NCBI GenBank assembly: GCA_019918135.1
Contig: WBZZ01001190.1
Location: 25,001-89,000, forward strand
Length of the DNA stretch: 64,000 nucleotides
Direction: 5' to 3'
Source of the DNA: Paulinella micropora
Lineage: Eukaryota > Cercozoa > Imbricatea > Euglyphida > Paulinellidae
Both the position numbers and the translations under genes were made by a program. Positions 41,401 through 49,979 of the stretch are shown one piece after another. Under the pieces are notes generated by a model that worked only from the letters and a program-made list of their open reading frames with translations, made no database searches and was not told where the DNA came from. Position 1 is the stretch's first letter, and every line of letters begins with the position of its first letter.

Positions 41401-41542
41401 GACAGGCGATGGAGCACAGCGCCACCGTTGCGTTTGCATATCGGGCCCACGCTTGCCACGCCGGCCAGCCAGGCATTCCGCGCAGGTTCTGCTCTTTTGA
41501 TTCTCCCCGCCTGCTCTGCAGGCCTTGGCTTGCCTTTAACAT
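38438..41542 (-). CDS. Large membrane protein, heliorhodopsin-like N-terminal 7-TM domain
   Basis: 1034 residues, intronless and whole. Residues ~58-245 hold seven hydrophobic segments. Segment 3 (AYSWLFDGAFAMLVTA) and segment 4 (LLVYLGDASLCGWCLLQRYL) resemble heliorhodopsin helix 3 (RWxEYSxSSS) and helix 4 (FGxNASMxLFGxxxE). Helix 7 (ALLALVLHASSDLLTSW) has His near the place of the retinal-binding Lys. The remaining ~780 residues are helical and soluble-like, with no recognised domain and two further hydrophobic stretches at ~770-800 and ~840-862. Heliorhodopsins are light sensors of algae and of some giant and mirus-type viruses. The match is by eye and distant, and a different 7-TM family is possible. 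Confidence 0.4.
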   Translation of the reverse strand: MLKASQGLQSRRGESKEQNLRGMPGWPAWQAWARYANATVALCSIACLQRAPSPWRRQLLTISFCWWLFQVLSVMLIQYALVCGWWEDSSGEGGDKWGVGAVWTFVAWMYCHLYASVWQLRLSKLECSTSNASAAYSWLFDGAFAMLVTALGGACLSYWDTVLARFLLVYLGDASLCGWCLLQRYLGKLVAPRRVLVLWVCGMGEAAASGWALSGFKGGSRAGALLALVLHASSDLLTSWIGGSLRPVSNAFMRLRTEEEKEGWGGGEEEEREEAAAGQGRRVLPCSQAVLAKRALRWAALLQKKLEDQVQGSALGRLRRLDPLALGGVIELPNGEAAVAEAQLQHALNLLPHLRGPPRANGTLLPPGLIRSSGTTAQDRDLALLLCRDMRSLSGGGSWLRQELSARWGGLRVAWDDDTLATPLNILCPPATSKLCMLEVWLAVLLDELLGSARPDSAAQRRTLLAELTPVLARPLDQGGREEATEWLCPLGHTAHSLYLQRLERSAHSLLLGAIFALHREVQQQVALLGDQAGHGGWWSHATLQTVACQLRVDRWASPRLREPKPYARALLWLLLSDSSSMPYSVSRSEELKATHLLQAQHQLEQCLQAASCLHTFVMLSPRNLARPPHLGCAAARSWLDNTQVLQQVLAKNLGAAGANNEPRQILQLLTHYCQTEHQAPGALVVPNLCRLLRGHTQPTSCLVLLAFLGELPTHNQELARRLAGARVVVVVPTTTTTTTTKQVRLSVLLALLLRMLLRGRAVSDALPASERQRTNEAGIARRSRSTSIPAFADSGALWAGESDPLLSVLLTLLIATVLVLLSPGLRGKGSGGQCRLESALGALLSHLRAPTWLGAWLRAVYDSGAENRATYDAWHSDAKCPLHACAETLMIRRRESGAAACTARSTVSGAHIQQELELLSNLHGNLSLQRLFPSLFEGGGQGGSAGVQLGGRQTGTLGALLPYLLTSMGTDAFGSFVQSMHLIMERAHDEFEDWVNIMLENAAFPQWKIHIELAIAEITDLPLEIDNLAYTAF

Positions 41543-41629
41543 AAAGACCTTTCCCTCTCCGCCCCCTCCCCCCCCCCTTGTTCTCTTTCCCCCCTCCCCT
41601 CCCCCCTCCCTCCCCCCCCCCCCCCTTGT

Positions 41630-42379
41630 TCACTCCTGTTCCTCGTCCGCTTTCCAGGGCAGGCTGAGATTTAGAGCTGTGCGGGGCACGGCGGTTAGGC
41701 GGGGAAGAGGGGAGCCCTGGTACAAGCTGGGGTATCTATCACGCCAGGCCTGCAGAGCAGCACGGAGTGAACCACCTTCACCCCTAAAAAAGAGCTTTCG
41801 CTGAAGGCGCACAGACTCGATAGCGTTTTTTTGTAAGAAGTACTGCAGGACGTGTAAGCGCGGGGTGGCTTCCCCCTGCAGTAGCACAAAGTCACAGCAG
41901 ATTTCAGAAACCAGCGCCTGCCCCAACGGGGCACGGAGTTGCTGCAAAGCACATCCGGCCTCCATCACGGAAGGTTCTGGTCGGCAGGTCTCGTGGCTCA
42001 GGCACAGGTGCCTGGGGAAAATGCGGCAGCGACGTTGTGTACATTGCAAACACATGTCTCGTACCCGGCACGCCAACTTGGCGACAGATTCCAACGACAG
42101 TCTTTGCAACGCACTCTTTACTAAAACATCCACGAACCCCTTGCCAGCATCCGCTTTTGGACAGGCCCCTTGCTCGCACCTGCGAGTATCTTCCCGTTCT
42201 TGGTACAGGATGTAGACCACGCGAGACCAATCGCTTGTGTTTAGATAAGAGAGCATTATCGACAGAGAAGCCTGGTCCAGGAGTCTAGACAGCTGGACAC
42301 TGCGCACGGCGCGACCACTAGGTCGGCGTTGCTGGTAGGGATTATAACGGCTGCTTGATTTCACAGCTATACGCGGCAT
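41630..42379 (-). CDS. Unrecognised basic protein with Cys-rich centre
   Basis: 249 residues starting MPRIAVKSSSRYNPYQQRR, whole and intronless. The centre has CLQCTQRRCRIFPRHLCLSH, a possible zinc site; similar C-x2-C patches occur in the kinase-like proteins and in the 48.6-49.7 kb protein. The first third (LSRLLDQASLSIMLSYLNTSDWSRVVYILYQ) could be a degenerate F-box. No function is assigned. Confidence 0.5.
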   Translation of the reverse strand: MPRIAVKSSSRYNPYQQRRPSGRAVRSVQLSRLLDQASLSIMLSYLNTSDWSRVVYILYQEREDTRRCEQGACPKADAGKGFVDVLVKSALQRLSLESVAKLACRVRDMCLQCTQRRCRIFPRHLCLSHETCRPEPSVMEAGCALQQLRAPLGQALVSEICCDFVLLQGEATPRLHVLQYFLQKNAIESVRLQRKLFFRGEGGSLRAALQAWRDRYPSLYQGSPLPRLTAVPRTALNLSLPWKADEEQE

Positions 42380-42429
42380 TTCCAGACTTTTCTGTCTGGC
42401 AAGAACAATCTAGATAATATATAATTAGG

Positions 42430-42581
42430 AGAGAAGAAAGAGGAGGGGGGAGGAGGAGGGAGGCGAGAGAGAGAGAGAGAGAGAGGAGGGGGAGGGGGAG
42501 GGGGGGGGAGAGGGGGGGGGGGAGGGAGAGGGGGGGGGGGAGGGGGGGAAGGGGAGGGGGGGGGGGGGGGGCGCTGTACGG
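42430..42581. promoter_or_regulatory. Purine tract between two minus-strand genes
   Basis: (GA)n followed by G-runs with single A interruptions over ~130 bp. It could form G-quadruplexes on the plus strand. It lies upstream of the 41.6-42.4 kb gene and directly after the stop of the next. Confidence 0.4.
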
Positions 42582-43436
42582 CTACATGGGCAGAGGCGTG
42601 AGGGTCTGCCCCTGCCGCCGTGCGAGCGAGGTTTGGCTATGTGCTATGGTCTCGTACAGGTCGGTTTGCAAGTAGAGATACCGCCACATGAGCACAAAAA
42701 CTACTGTAGCCGACGAAGCGCACAGGTCTGACCAGTGGCTGCAGCAGTTTGCGGCCTGCAACCAAGACGCGGTAAGAGCCAGCGCGGACGCCAGGCCCGC
42801 AAGCACGATGGTCGAGAGCAGGTAGCGCGGGGGCTCGCCTATGGGCACGGCTTCTGGCGGGGGCATGGATCGTCGCTCATACCCACCCATGACCAGCAAG
42901 CTCAAGACAAGAAGAAGCCAAGCAGCCCAGGCGGCGCGCCTGGCCCCCAGGGCTGTCGCGGTGCAAACTAAGCCCAACGAAAGAGCGGCCAGTTCCCAGG
43001 CTCGGACTAGCGGCAGCGGTTTGCAGGCCAGAAGCAGGCGACGCAAGGCCAGCGCCGTGTACATGTACATGGCTACTGCCCAGCGGATGCTGGCGGCGGG
43101 CGCGTGTCCGTCGCGGCTCCACTGCACTAGAAAGAAGCACCACCAGGAGACAAGATGGCCGAGGCTGAGTAGGGCAACCTGTACGGGGTGGCTGGTAGTG
43201 CTAGTGAGTTGGTTATTGTAGGCGGTGATTGGTACTACACGCATGGCGGGCGGCCCCTGCCCCGCGGCGGGCGGTGCGACGTAGGTGATACGCACATTGA
43301 TTAAACGCAGTATTTGTAAACGCCAATATAAAAAATACCAGAGCGTAAGAATCGCAAGCAAGTGCCCTATCGACAGGGCAATCGGTAGAGCCAAAACCCG
43401 GGTCTTTGTCGTTAGAAAGAAGTACTCGTACGGCAT
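42582..43436 (-). CDS. Heliorhodopsin-like 7-TM protein without the retinal lysine
   Basis: 284 residues with seven hydrophobic segments at ~15-40, 84-106, 117-138, 146-163, 167-185, 205-228 and 236-257. A long first loop (~41-83) and a helix 3 beginning SIRWAVAMYMYTA match the heliorhodopsin plan, which has a long AB loop and RWxEYSxS. The counter-ion Glu is replaced (RWAVA). Helix 7 (DLCASSATVVFVLMWRYLYL) has no Lys, so retinal could not bind by a Schiff base. The gene is whole, and the larger protein with the same type of domain lies ~1 kb downstream on the same strand. The assignment is by pattern only. Confidence 0.45.
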   Translation of the reverse strand: MPYEYFFLTTKTRVLALPIALSIGHLLAILTLWYFLYWRLQILRLINVRITYVAPPAAGQGPPAMRVVPITAYNNQLTSTTSHPVQVALLSLGHLVSWWCFFLVQWSRDGHAPAASIRWAVAMYMYTALALRRLLLACKPLPLVRAWELAALSLGLVCTATALGARRAAWAAWLLLVLSLLVMGGYERRSMPPPEAVPIGEPPRYLLSTIVLAGLASALALTASWLQAANCCSHWSDLCASSATVVFVLMWRYLYLQTDLYETIAHSQTSLARRQGQTLTPLPM

Positions 43437-43524
43437 GGCTTTCTTTAATAATATAAGAAAACACGGTCACGGTCAAAACAAAAACTAGAGGTTCAGATGT
43501 ATATATATATTTTACAAGGTGCGG

Positions 43525-44734
43525 CTACTCCCTCCTCCCCCCTCCCTCCCCCCCCTCTCCGCCCCCTTGCCCGTCCTCCCCGCCTTCATCGTCGTCTTCT
43601 TCGTCCCCCGCCAAGAGCGTGGTCGAGGAGGTTTGGTTAGCAGCCGTCATGCCGTACGAGTACAAGTGGAGCTGTTGGTCAGGGTTTTGGTCGTCGGCAG
43701 CCATAAAAAGCCCTGCAAAGGTTTCGTTCTCGCGCAGGTGCCGCGCGTTGGCGGTGCGGATTTTCTTGTCGGCGCGGTGGATGGCCTTGAGCAGGAGGTG
43801 GTCGGGCATGGTGACGAGGCGGTCGGCGGGGGGGAGGCGTTGCAGGTCCTTCCTGGGCAGCGTGAGCTCCCGATGGTGTTGGCAGTGCACGTAGCCGGCG
43901 TAGTCGGTGTGCTGTGAGTCGTTGGCGTTGGCGGCGGCGTGACGTTCGTCATTGCTCCGGAAGGCCAGAGCCCTGTCGCGGAGGTAGAGGCCAAAAGCGG
44001 CGGGGTCCTTGTTGAGCTGTGTCTGCAGGGACTGGTCCAGCGGCTCTTGCCGTGCGCGCGGCTCCGTGCTGGAGCCACAGAAGACGTCGGGCAGGAGGTT
44101 GACAACCGTAAGGTTGTAGTGGGGTGACTTGTAGTCGGTCTGGCCCGTGAGGAGCTGGCGCGGGCGGCCGTAGCCGCGCTGCAGCTGCAGCAGCAGCAGC
44201 CTCTGGAGCAGGTCCTGCCACAGCCCCCAGAGCATAATGTTCTCGGGGATCTCAAAGTAGTCGCGCGTCTGCTTGATGACTGCGCCCCCCTCGGCCCCGG
44301 GGCGTTCATTCTCGTCCTGCAGCAGGTCCAGCACGTGCCGGTACTCCTCGTAATCGCGCGAGTCGGCGCCGGGGCGGTTCTGCCACGCCAGCTGCAGCAG
44401 CTTCTTGCGACAGGCGGCGAAGTCGCCGGGTTCGGGGAAGTGCGGAGGGAGCTTGGGCAAGAGAAAGGTGCCGGGGCCGCCCCCCGGCCCCTCGCGCAGT
44501 AGCCCCAGAGCCTCGACGCGGGCCCGGCGCTGCTGTACCAACCGCAGTTCGTTCTTTTCAAAGACGTGGCGGCTCAGCTTGCTTTCCTCCAGGTACCTAC
44601 GCTGCATGGCGTCGCTGGCCGTGACCGGCAGCGCCTCGGTGCACTCGCCGACAAAGGGTGACTTGTAGGCTTCCTTGGTTTCCTCGGGGGCCCAGGCGCG
44701 GGCTTCGTCCTCGTCGTCCTCTTCCGCCTGTCCT

Positions 44735-44765
<31 letters not shown>

Positions 44766-47673
44766 TCCTCCACCTCCCAGACCCCCGCCGCCGCGCCTTT
44801 TCTTGTAGGGCGGCACCCCCCTGCGCCGCCCCCCCCCGCCGCCGCCGTCGTCGTCGTCGTTTTCGTCGTCGTCGTTGCCGTTGCCGGCTGGGTCGCTGGC
44901 CCGGTAGAGCCCGTTGCGCGCGCCGCCGCCGCCGCCGCCGGCTCCGGTGCGGCCGAAGAAGGCCTCTGCCAAGCTGTACAAGACCTGGCGCTGCTGTGGC
45001 TGCTGCAGCTCCTGCGGCGCGAGCAGGCCGACCGCCTGCATGATGACGCTGGGGTCTTCGTCGTTGAGGAAGGGCTCCAAAAAGGCGAACTGCGCCAGCG
45101 CAGGGGGTCTGCCCAGGGGCAGCCCGTGGTCGGTGCCGAGCGCCGGGTCGATCAGCGGGCTCACCGACGAATGGAACACGATTTCGATGGCTCGGCGGAT
45201 AGCTACCAGCTTGATCAGGGCGCAGAGGCGGTGAATGAAGCGCTGCAGGTTCAGGCGCCGGACTCCCTTCCTGGTGGCCTCGAGGCAAAACTCCTCCATG
45301 ACCGTGGAGGTCACGTGCAGCTTCACGGGCGACACGAAGCCCAGCGACTGCAAGTAGTAGTACAGCGTAATCAGGGCGCCGTTGTCCCGCACCCACCGCG
45401 CCAGCGCGTGCCACCGCGCCTCGGCCTCCTCGTCGTCCCCGTCGCCCGCAAAGTTGCGCCACGCCTCGCAGCCCGGCCGCACACGCCCCGGCACGTAGCG
45501 CGTGTGGAAGCGGTCCCGCAACGGCTGCGCGAACCGGGACGGGTGCGTGTTGGTGTTTACCAGGTGCGAACCGCTCACCTGCGCCTGCGTGTACTCGTGG
45601 AAACGTTGCCCCGTGTCCTGGTCCGTGCGCATGTACGAGAACCCCACGCTGCGGGACCACAGCATGGCCTTGATCATCTCGGTCTTGTCGTCCTCTTCCA
45701 TGTTCGGGTTGTGATTGCCGCGGTAGTGCTTCGGCAGCTCGTCCATCACCGTCACCTGCCCGGTAAAGTTGAAGTTACCGGCCAGCGCCTTGGCCGACAT
45801 CCCCAGCTGAGCGCGCACGGCCCCTTGCAACAGGCAGTGCTCCGTCAGCAGCTGGTGCAGGTGCGACTTGCCCGTGCCCGGCGGGCCGTACATCAACAGG
45901 TGAAAAAACGTGCCCACGGCCCCGGCCGTCTGCGCCGCCGCCAGACAAACCTGGAACTCCTCGTTCAGCGGACCCCGGTAGATCGCCTCCAGCAACGTGT
46001 TCAGGCGCACCAGCTGGCAGTCGGCCACCCCCAGGTTGACGGGCAGTGCCTGGTACGAGTAGAACGAGGGCGGCAGCTTCAGCCCCGGCGTGAACGGCGA
46101 CAGCCGCCCCTTGCGCACCTGCTCCCACGCCGCTGCCTGCGCGTCCGAACAACCCCCACCCCGCCCCAGCGTGCTCAGGATCAGCGGCTCCACGCGCCGC
46201 CGCAGCTTCTGCATCTCCACCCACGTGTAGTGCGCGCTCTCCTCCTCGTCCCACGCCTTCTGCGCACGCTTCGCCGCCACCTCCGCCTGGATGCGAGCCC
46301 GCCCTCCGCCATCATGCGCCTCACCGTCGCCTCGTTCGCCGCCGCGCCGCCCCCGCTCGCCGGCCGCAGTTCCTGCGCCAAACGCCGCGCCTCCGCCCGC
46401 AGCTGCGCAGGCTCCTGGCTGCTGCTGCCGCCGGCCTGCCCCAACAGGTCCGCCAGCAACTCCTCCTCGGGCATCGGCGCTTCCTCCACCAGGTCCGTCG
46501 GCCGTGGCAGCGGCAGGCGCAGGTTCACAAACGACGCGCAGGGCAGCCCCCCTGGCAACCGCCAGAAAAAATTAGGCCAGGGCGCCAAGAAACCTTCCCC
46601 CGCACGCGCGTAGCTGCCTGCGTCCACCTGCTCGGCCAACACGTCCGCCGGCAGCCCGAACCTCATGTACTTGGGGCTCATAAACACCACCGGGTCCAGC
46701 ACTGAGCCCGTGCGCACACGCCCACCCCCGCGCTGTCGCGCAGACACCTGCGCACCGCGCCCTCGTCGCGCGGGACGCGCACGTACTTCACCATGCTCGT
46801 GTAGCGTTCCAGCGTCTCGCACGCCTGCCGCAAATACCGCCGGTACGTCAGCACCAGCGGGCACTTGGTAAAGGGCGGCCGCGTCTTGGCCCGGGACGAC
46901 TTTAGCCCCTTGCCGCCGCCGCGCCCTCCCCTCCCACCTCCCCCTCCTCTCCCTCCTCTTCCCCTCCCCCGCGCGCCACGCCCCTTCACTTCGTCCTCCT
47001 CCGCCTCCGTGTCCACCAGCTCGCCGTCCTCGCGCTCCGCCCCCCCGCCCTCCTCCTCCTCCCCCCCCGCCTCGCCCTGCTCTTCCTCGTCCTCCGAGTC
47101 ACAGCCTGTGTCTTCTGGCGTCTGGTACTGACCTTGGTACTTCAGCAGCTTGTTCACGAAACGACACGGGCTAAAGTCGTCCCGGTTGATCCACAGCCAC
47201 AGCGAGTGACCCACCACCTGCTTGTTCTCGTTCAGCAAAACGGAGATCGCCTTCACGCTGTGCGGGACCCCACGCGACCCTCCCCCGCTCCCTTGCAGCT
47301 GCGGGTGGCTCGCGATCGCCCACCACAGTGCTGCCAGCATGTTGTAACCCTCCGTCAGCACGTTGCTCGCGTCCGAACCAAACGGGGTCGGGCGGCACAT
47401 AAAACGCGAAGGCAGCGTTACTTGCAAACAGCACTTCGCATCACGAATCAAGTCTCGCTTCGCCCTCGCGAGATCCTGCGACCCGTTCTGCTCGAACAGC
47501 GTCGTTTCTCCCATCTTCTTCTCCTCCTCCCCCTCCTCCTCCTCCCCCTCCTCTTCTTCTTCCTCTTCTTCGTCATCCTGTAGCGCCGTCTCAAAAGGGT
47601 GACACCCCGCAAAACCGTACAGCTCTTCCGGTTCTGGCCACGGCCGCGCGCTTGCTTTGGTGCTCCCCGCCAT
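43525..47673 (-). pseudogene. SF3/AAA+ helicase-like gene region, broken
   Basis: Virus-like replication gene region on the minus strand spread over about four frame blocks, so about three breaks. The 5' part starts MAGSTKASARPWPEPEELYG and has acidic runs. The core has Walker A (YGPPGTGKSH), Walker B (VTVMDELPKH), a sensor/motif C (HLVNTNTHPSRF) and an Arg-finger-like PLRDRFHTRYV, the order of SF3 and related AAA+ replicative helicases. The C-terminal block is charged (YKSPFVGECTEALPVTASD, DYFEIPENIMLWGLWQDLLQ). Long C- and CCG-runs cross the centre (44,725-44,860). Such helicases unwind the origin during DNA virus or plasmid replication. It may be one very long gene or two adjacent ones. 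Confidence 0.6.
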
Positions 47674-48084
47674 GATATTTAGATGCAAGCCTTGGTAAGA
47701 GAGAGAGCCAGGGGTGCGGTGCGGGGCGGGACAGGTTTACACACAATTGAATTTATGGCAAGCACACGCTCCTGGCGCTACGAAACGGGGGGCCCGAAGG
47801 GAAAAAACATGAAATGGGGGGGGGGGCGCACCCCGCCCCTCCCCCTTCTCTTACTCTTTGCTTACATTCCGCACCAGGGGGCGCGGGGGGGGGGGGGAGG
47901 GGGAAAGAGGGGCGAAAGGGATTGGGGGGGGGGGGGGGGAGGCGCCCCCCCCCTTCCCGTCGTCGTTTTGGAGAACCGACGGGAGGGGAGGGGAGGGGGA
48001 GGGGAGAAAGAAGAAGACTAAGCAGATCTCTTCTGTCTGTTTGTCTTATTTAAGCAGACCTACACACACACACAAAATTTTGAG
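47674..48084. promoter_or_regulatory. Divergent spacer with G-runs and C-runs
   Basis: A ~400-bp spacer between the helicase-like gene (minus) and the RING gene (plus). It contains G-runs at ~47,815 and 47,885-47,940 and GGGGA repeats to 48,005, then TATTTAAG and (AC)n just before the ATG. No gene is seen. Confidence 0.4.
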
Positions 48085-48600
48085 ATGGAAACAGAGTCCG
48101 TACCCGCCGCACTACTGCGCGCACGAGTAAATCGTCTTCGGGCTGAAGTGGAGAGTAACCGCCTGGAGCTCAAAATTTGTGACTCGACTTCTAAAATTCT
48201 ACTGCAAAAAATGTCCAATCTTCGCCACAGGATTTTGATTTCAGAATGTTCCTTGAATGTTCTGGGAGCAGAGTCCGAGGAACTGGCTAGGAAAGCGATC
48301 AAGCCGCCGGAAGTTTGCAAGCTGGGGGGCGGATCCCCCGCCAAGGGCTGCAAGGCTGCCGCGGAAACAGAGGGGGTGCTCTTAGAAGAGACCGAGCCCA
48401 GAAAAGCGGACCCGCTCCTTTGTGTTACCTGCGTGGACAAGGAAGTCAATGTCGTGTGCTTTCCGTGCGGTCACGCCGCGCTCTGCGAGGGGTGTGCAGC
48501 AAAAATAGATAGTTCGCAGAGCATCTTTAGGTGCGTCAGCTGCAACGACATGGTCGTGGAGACCAGAACCGTCTATTTCGCGGGGTTCCGCGGCGACTAA
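48085..48600 (+). CDS. RING-finger protein (C3HC4)
   Basis: 171 residues from METESVPAALLRARVNRLRA. A coiled N-terminal half is followed by a C-terminal RING, CVTC...VVCFPCGHAALCEGC...FRCVSC, with all expected Cys/His. It resembles the RING of IAP- and MIB-type E3 ligases at protein C-termini and would transfer ubiquitin from an E2. The gene is intronless and whole. Its stop overlaps the end of the convergent gene, with AATATTAATAAA after it serving as the likely poly(A) signal. Confidence 0.75.
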   Translation: METESVPAALLRARVNRLRAEVESNRLELKICDSTSKILLQKMSNLRHRILISECSLNVLGAESEELARKAIKPPEVCKLGGGSPAKGCKAAAETEGVLLEETEPRKADPLLCVTCVDKEVNVVCFPCGHAALCEGCAAKIDSSQSIFRCVSCNDMVVETRTVYFAGFRGD

Positions 48601-49721
48601 GTCCTCTCTTTCTCTCTCTCCCTCAATATTAATAAAACTTGTTGCTTTTTTTCGGTGCCAGGCACCTTGTCGGATCCCGTCGTGTGATAATACAAGGCCA
48701 GCGCGTAATTTAAGCACTCGTCCAAGAAGGACTTGCCGGGAGTGCAGTAGGACGCCGAGTGAAGCCAAAAGTCCAGCTTAGACCACACAGCGGTCTGCCA
48801 AGCCACGTAAAGGGAGACACGGTTGCGGTCATAAACTAAGAATTCTAACCAAGGCATGCAGAGCAGTGCCTGCCCCGGCTCTACCTGCCCTTGTGAGTTC
48901 AGCGCCGCCAGACCGACCCTGGCCGGACGCCCCACCTCACATTGAAGCTCCACGGGCATGTAGTAGCCCTTTTGGTTGGGGAGACGTCCGATGATCAGGC
49001 ACGCCATGCGAGGGTTAAACAGGGCGCGGGCCCGCGCGCACGGGTTCTCGGCGGCCTCTTGTGTACAGAACTTGCAATGCCCCTGCGTGTGGACATGCTT
49101 GGTGTAAGAGTCCAACGCCATGGTGTAGTTGCGCAGCCTGATGAGCACCTCGGGGACACGAACGGGCGTGTAGGGGCACAGAGCTTCACTGGACCACGAT
49201 GACCAAAAATCTTTAGCCTCTTGACATTGGTATGGCAGCTCTCCAAGCAAACCACTACCAGTCGCCCTGCGCGCCATGTTGCGCAAGAAGAAAAACAGCT
49301 CCGAGGTGATCCGTTCGTCTTGGCACAAGACACATTTCCACTTTGCCGCCGTTTCCAAGCTCTGGCACGCTATAGCAAAGGCAAAAGCCCCGTCTAGCTC
49401 CAGTGCATACATGCGCAGGGGCAAGTACGCCTCGCGAAAGCCTGCACTAGACTTCAGCATCACGAGCCCACAGGCAGCCGCGTCTCGCGCGTCAAAAACT
49501 ACGCACCTGTCTTGACACCGCGCTTTCCCAAGGCACGGGGCACATTGCCGGACCTCCATGTTACTAAGCGTGGTTGTGCGCGGCTGCAGTACCAGTTCTT
49601 TCTGAGGAGATTCCTCCAAACAGCCATAGCATGTACCGAGGCCGCCGTCGGGGTGTTTGTGTTTTAGGTAAGCTTGCAAAAGTTTCTTGGTCGATTGTGG
49701 CCATGCACCAACGCCTTGCAT
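48597..49721 (-). CDS. Cys-rich protein of unknown function
   Basis: 374 residues from the ATG at 49719-49721. It is rich in paired Cys (GTCYGC, RQCAPCLGKARC, KWKCVLC, GHCKFC), which suggests several zinc sites. A later segment (LLCMPWLEFLVYDRNRVSLY) has a faint likeness to the second unit of the duplicated kinase-like proteins, too weak to assign. It is whole and intronless, and divergent from the kinase-like gene at 49,980 across a GA tract. Confidence 0.5.
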   Translation of the reverse strand: MQGVGAWPQSTKKLLQAYLKHKHPDGGLGTCYGCLEESPQKELVLQPRTTTLSNMEVRQCAPCLGKARCQDRCVVFDARDAAACGLVMLKSSAGFREAYLPLRMYALELDGAFAFAIACQSLETAAKWKCVLCQDERITSELFFFLRNMARRATGSGLLGELPYQCQEAKDFWSSWSSEALCPYTPVRVPEVLIRLRNYTMALDSYTKHVHTQGHCKFCTQEAAENPCARARALFNPRMACLIIGRLPNQKGYYMPVELQCEVGRPARVGLAALNSQGQVEPGQALLCMPWLEFLVYDRNRVSLYVAWQTAVWSKLDFWLHSASYCTPGKSFLDECLNYALALYYHTTGSDKVPGTEKKQQVLLILREREKERT

Positions 49722-49757
49722 TAGAAGGGGCAGGAAGGAACTGCACCAAGGCAAGCA

Positions 49758-49804
<47 letters not shown>

Positions 49805-49979
49805 CTAGTATACGAAAGCAAGAAAGAAAGAAGGGAGGAGGGGAGGAGGGGAGGGGGGGAGGAGGGGAGGGGGGGGGCGCGGGGAAGGGGCGGGGGGAGG
49901 GGGAGGGGGGGGGGGCGCGAGGAAGGGGCGGGATTCTGTCGTCTAATTGTTTGTAAGAATAGGCTCTTTTCGAGGGGCC
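49722..49979. promoter_or_regulatory. Divergent spacer with (GA)n and G-runs
   Basis: (GA)n at ~49,757-49,800, then GGAGG repeats and G-runs to 49,920, between divergent starts. A likely shared promoter region with purine-strand structure; that role is inferred. Confidence 0.45.

Noticed and set aside
44658-46613. 651-residue plus-strand frame opposite the helicase-like gene
   Set aside because: It is rich in Arg/Pro/Val from the GC-biased antisense of a coding region. The Walker motifs are on the other strand.
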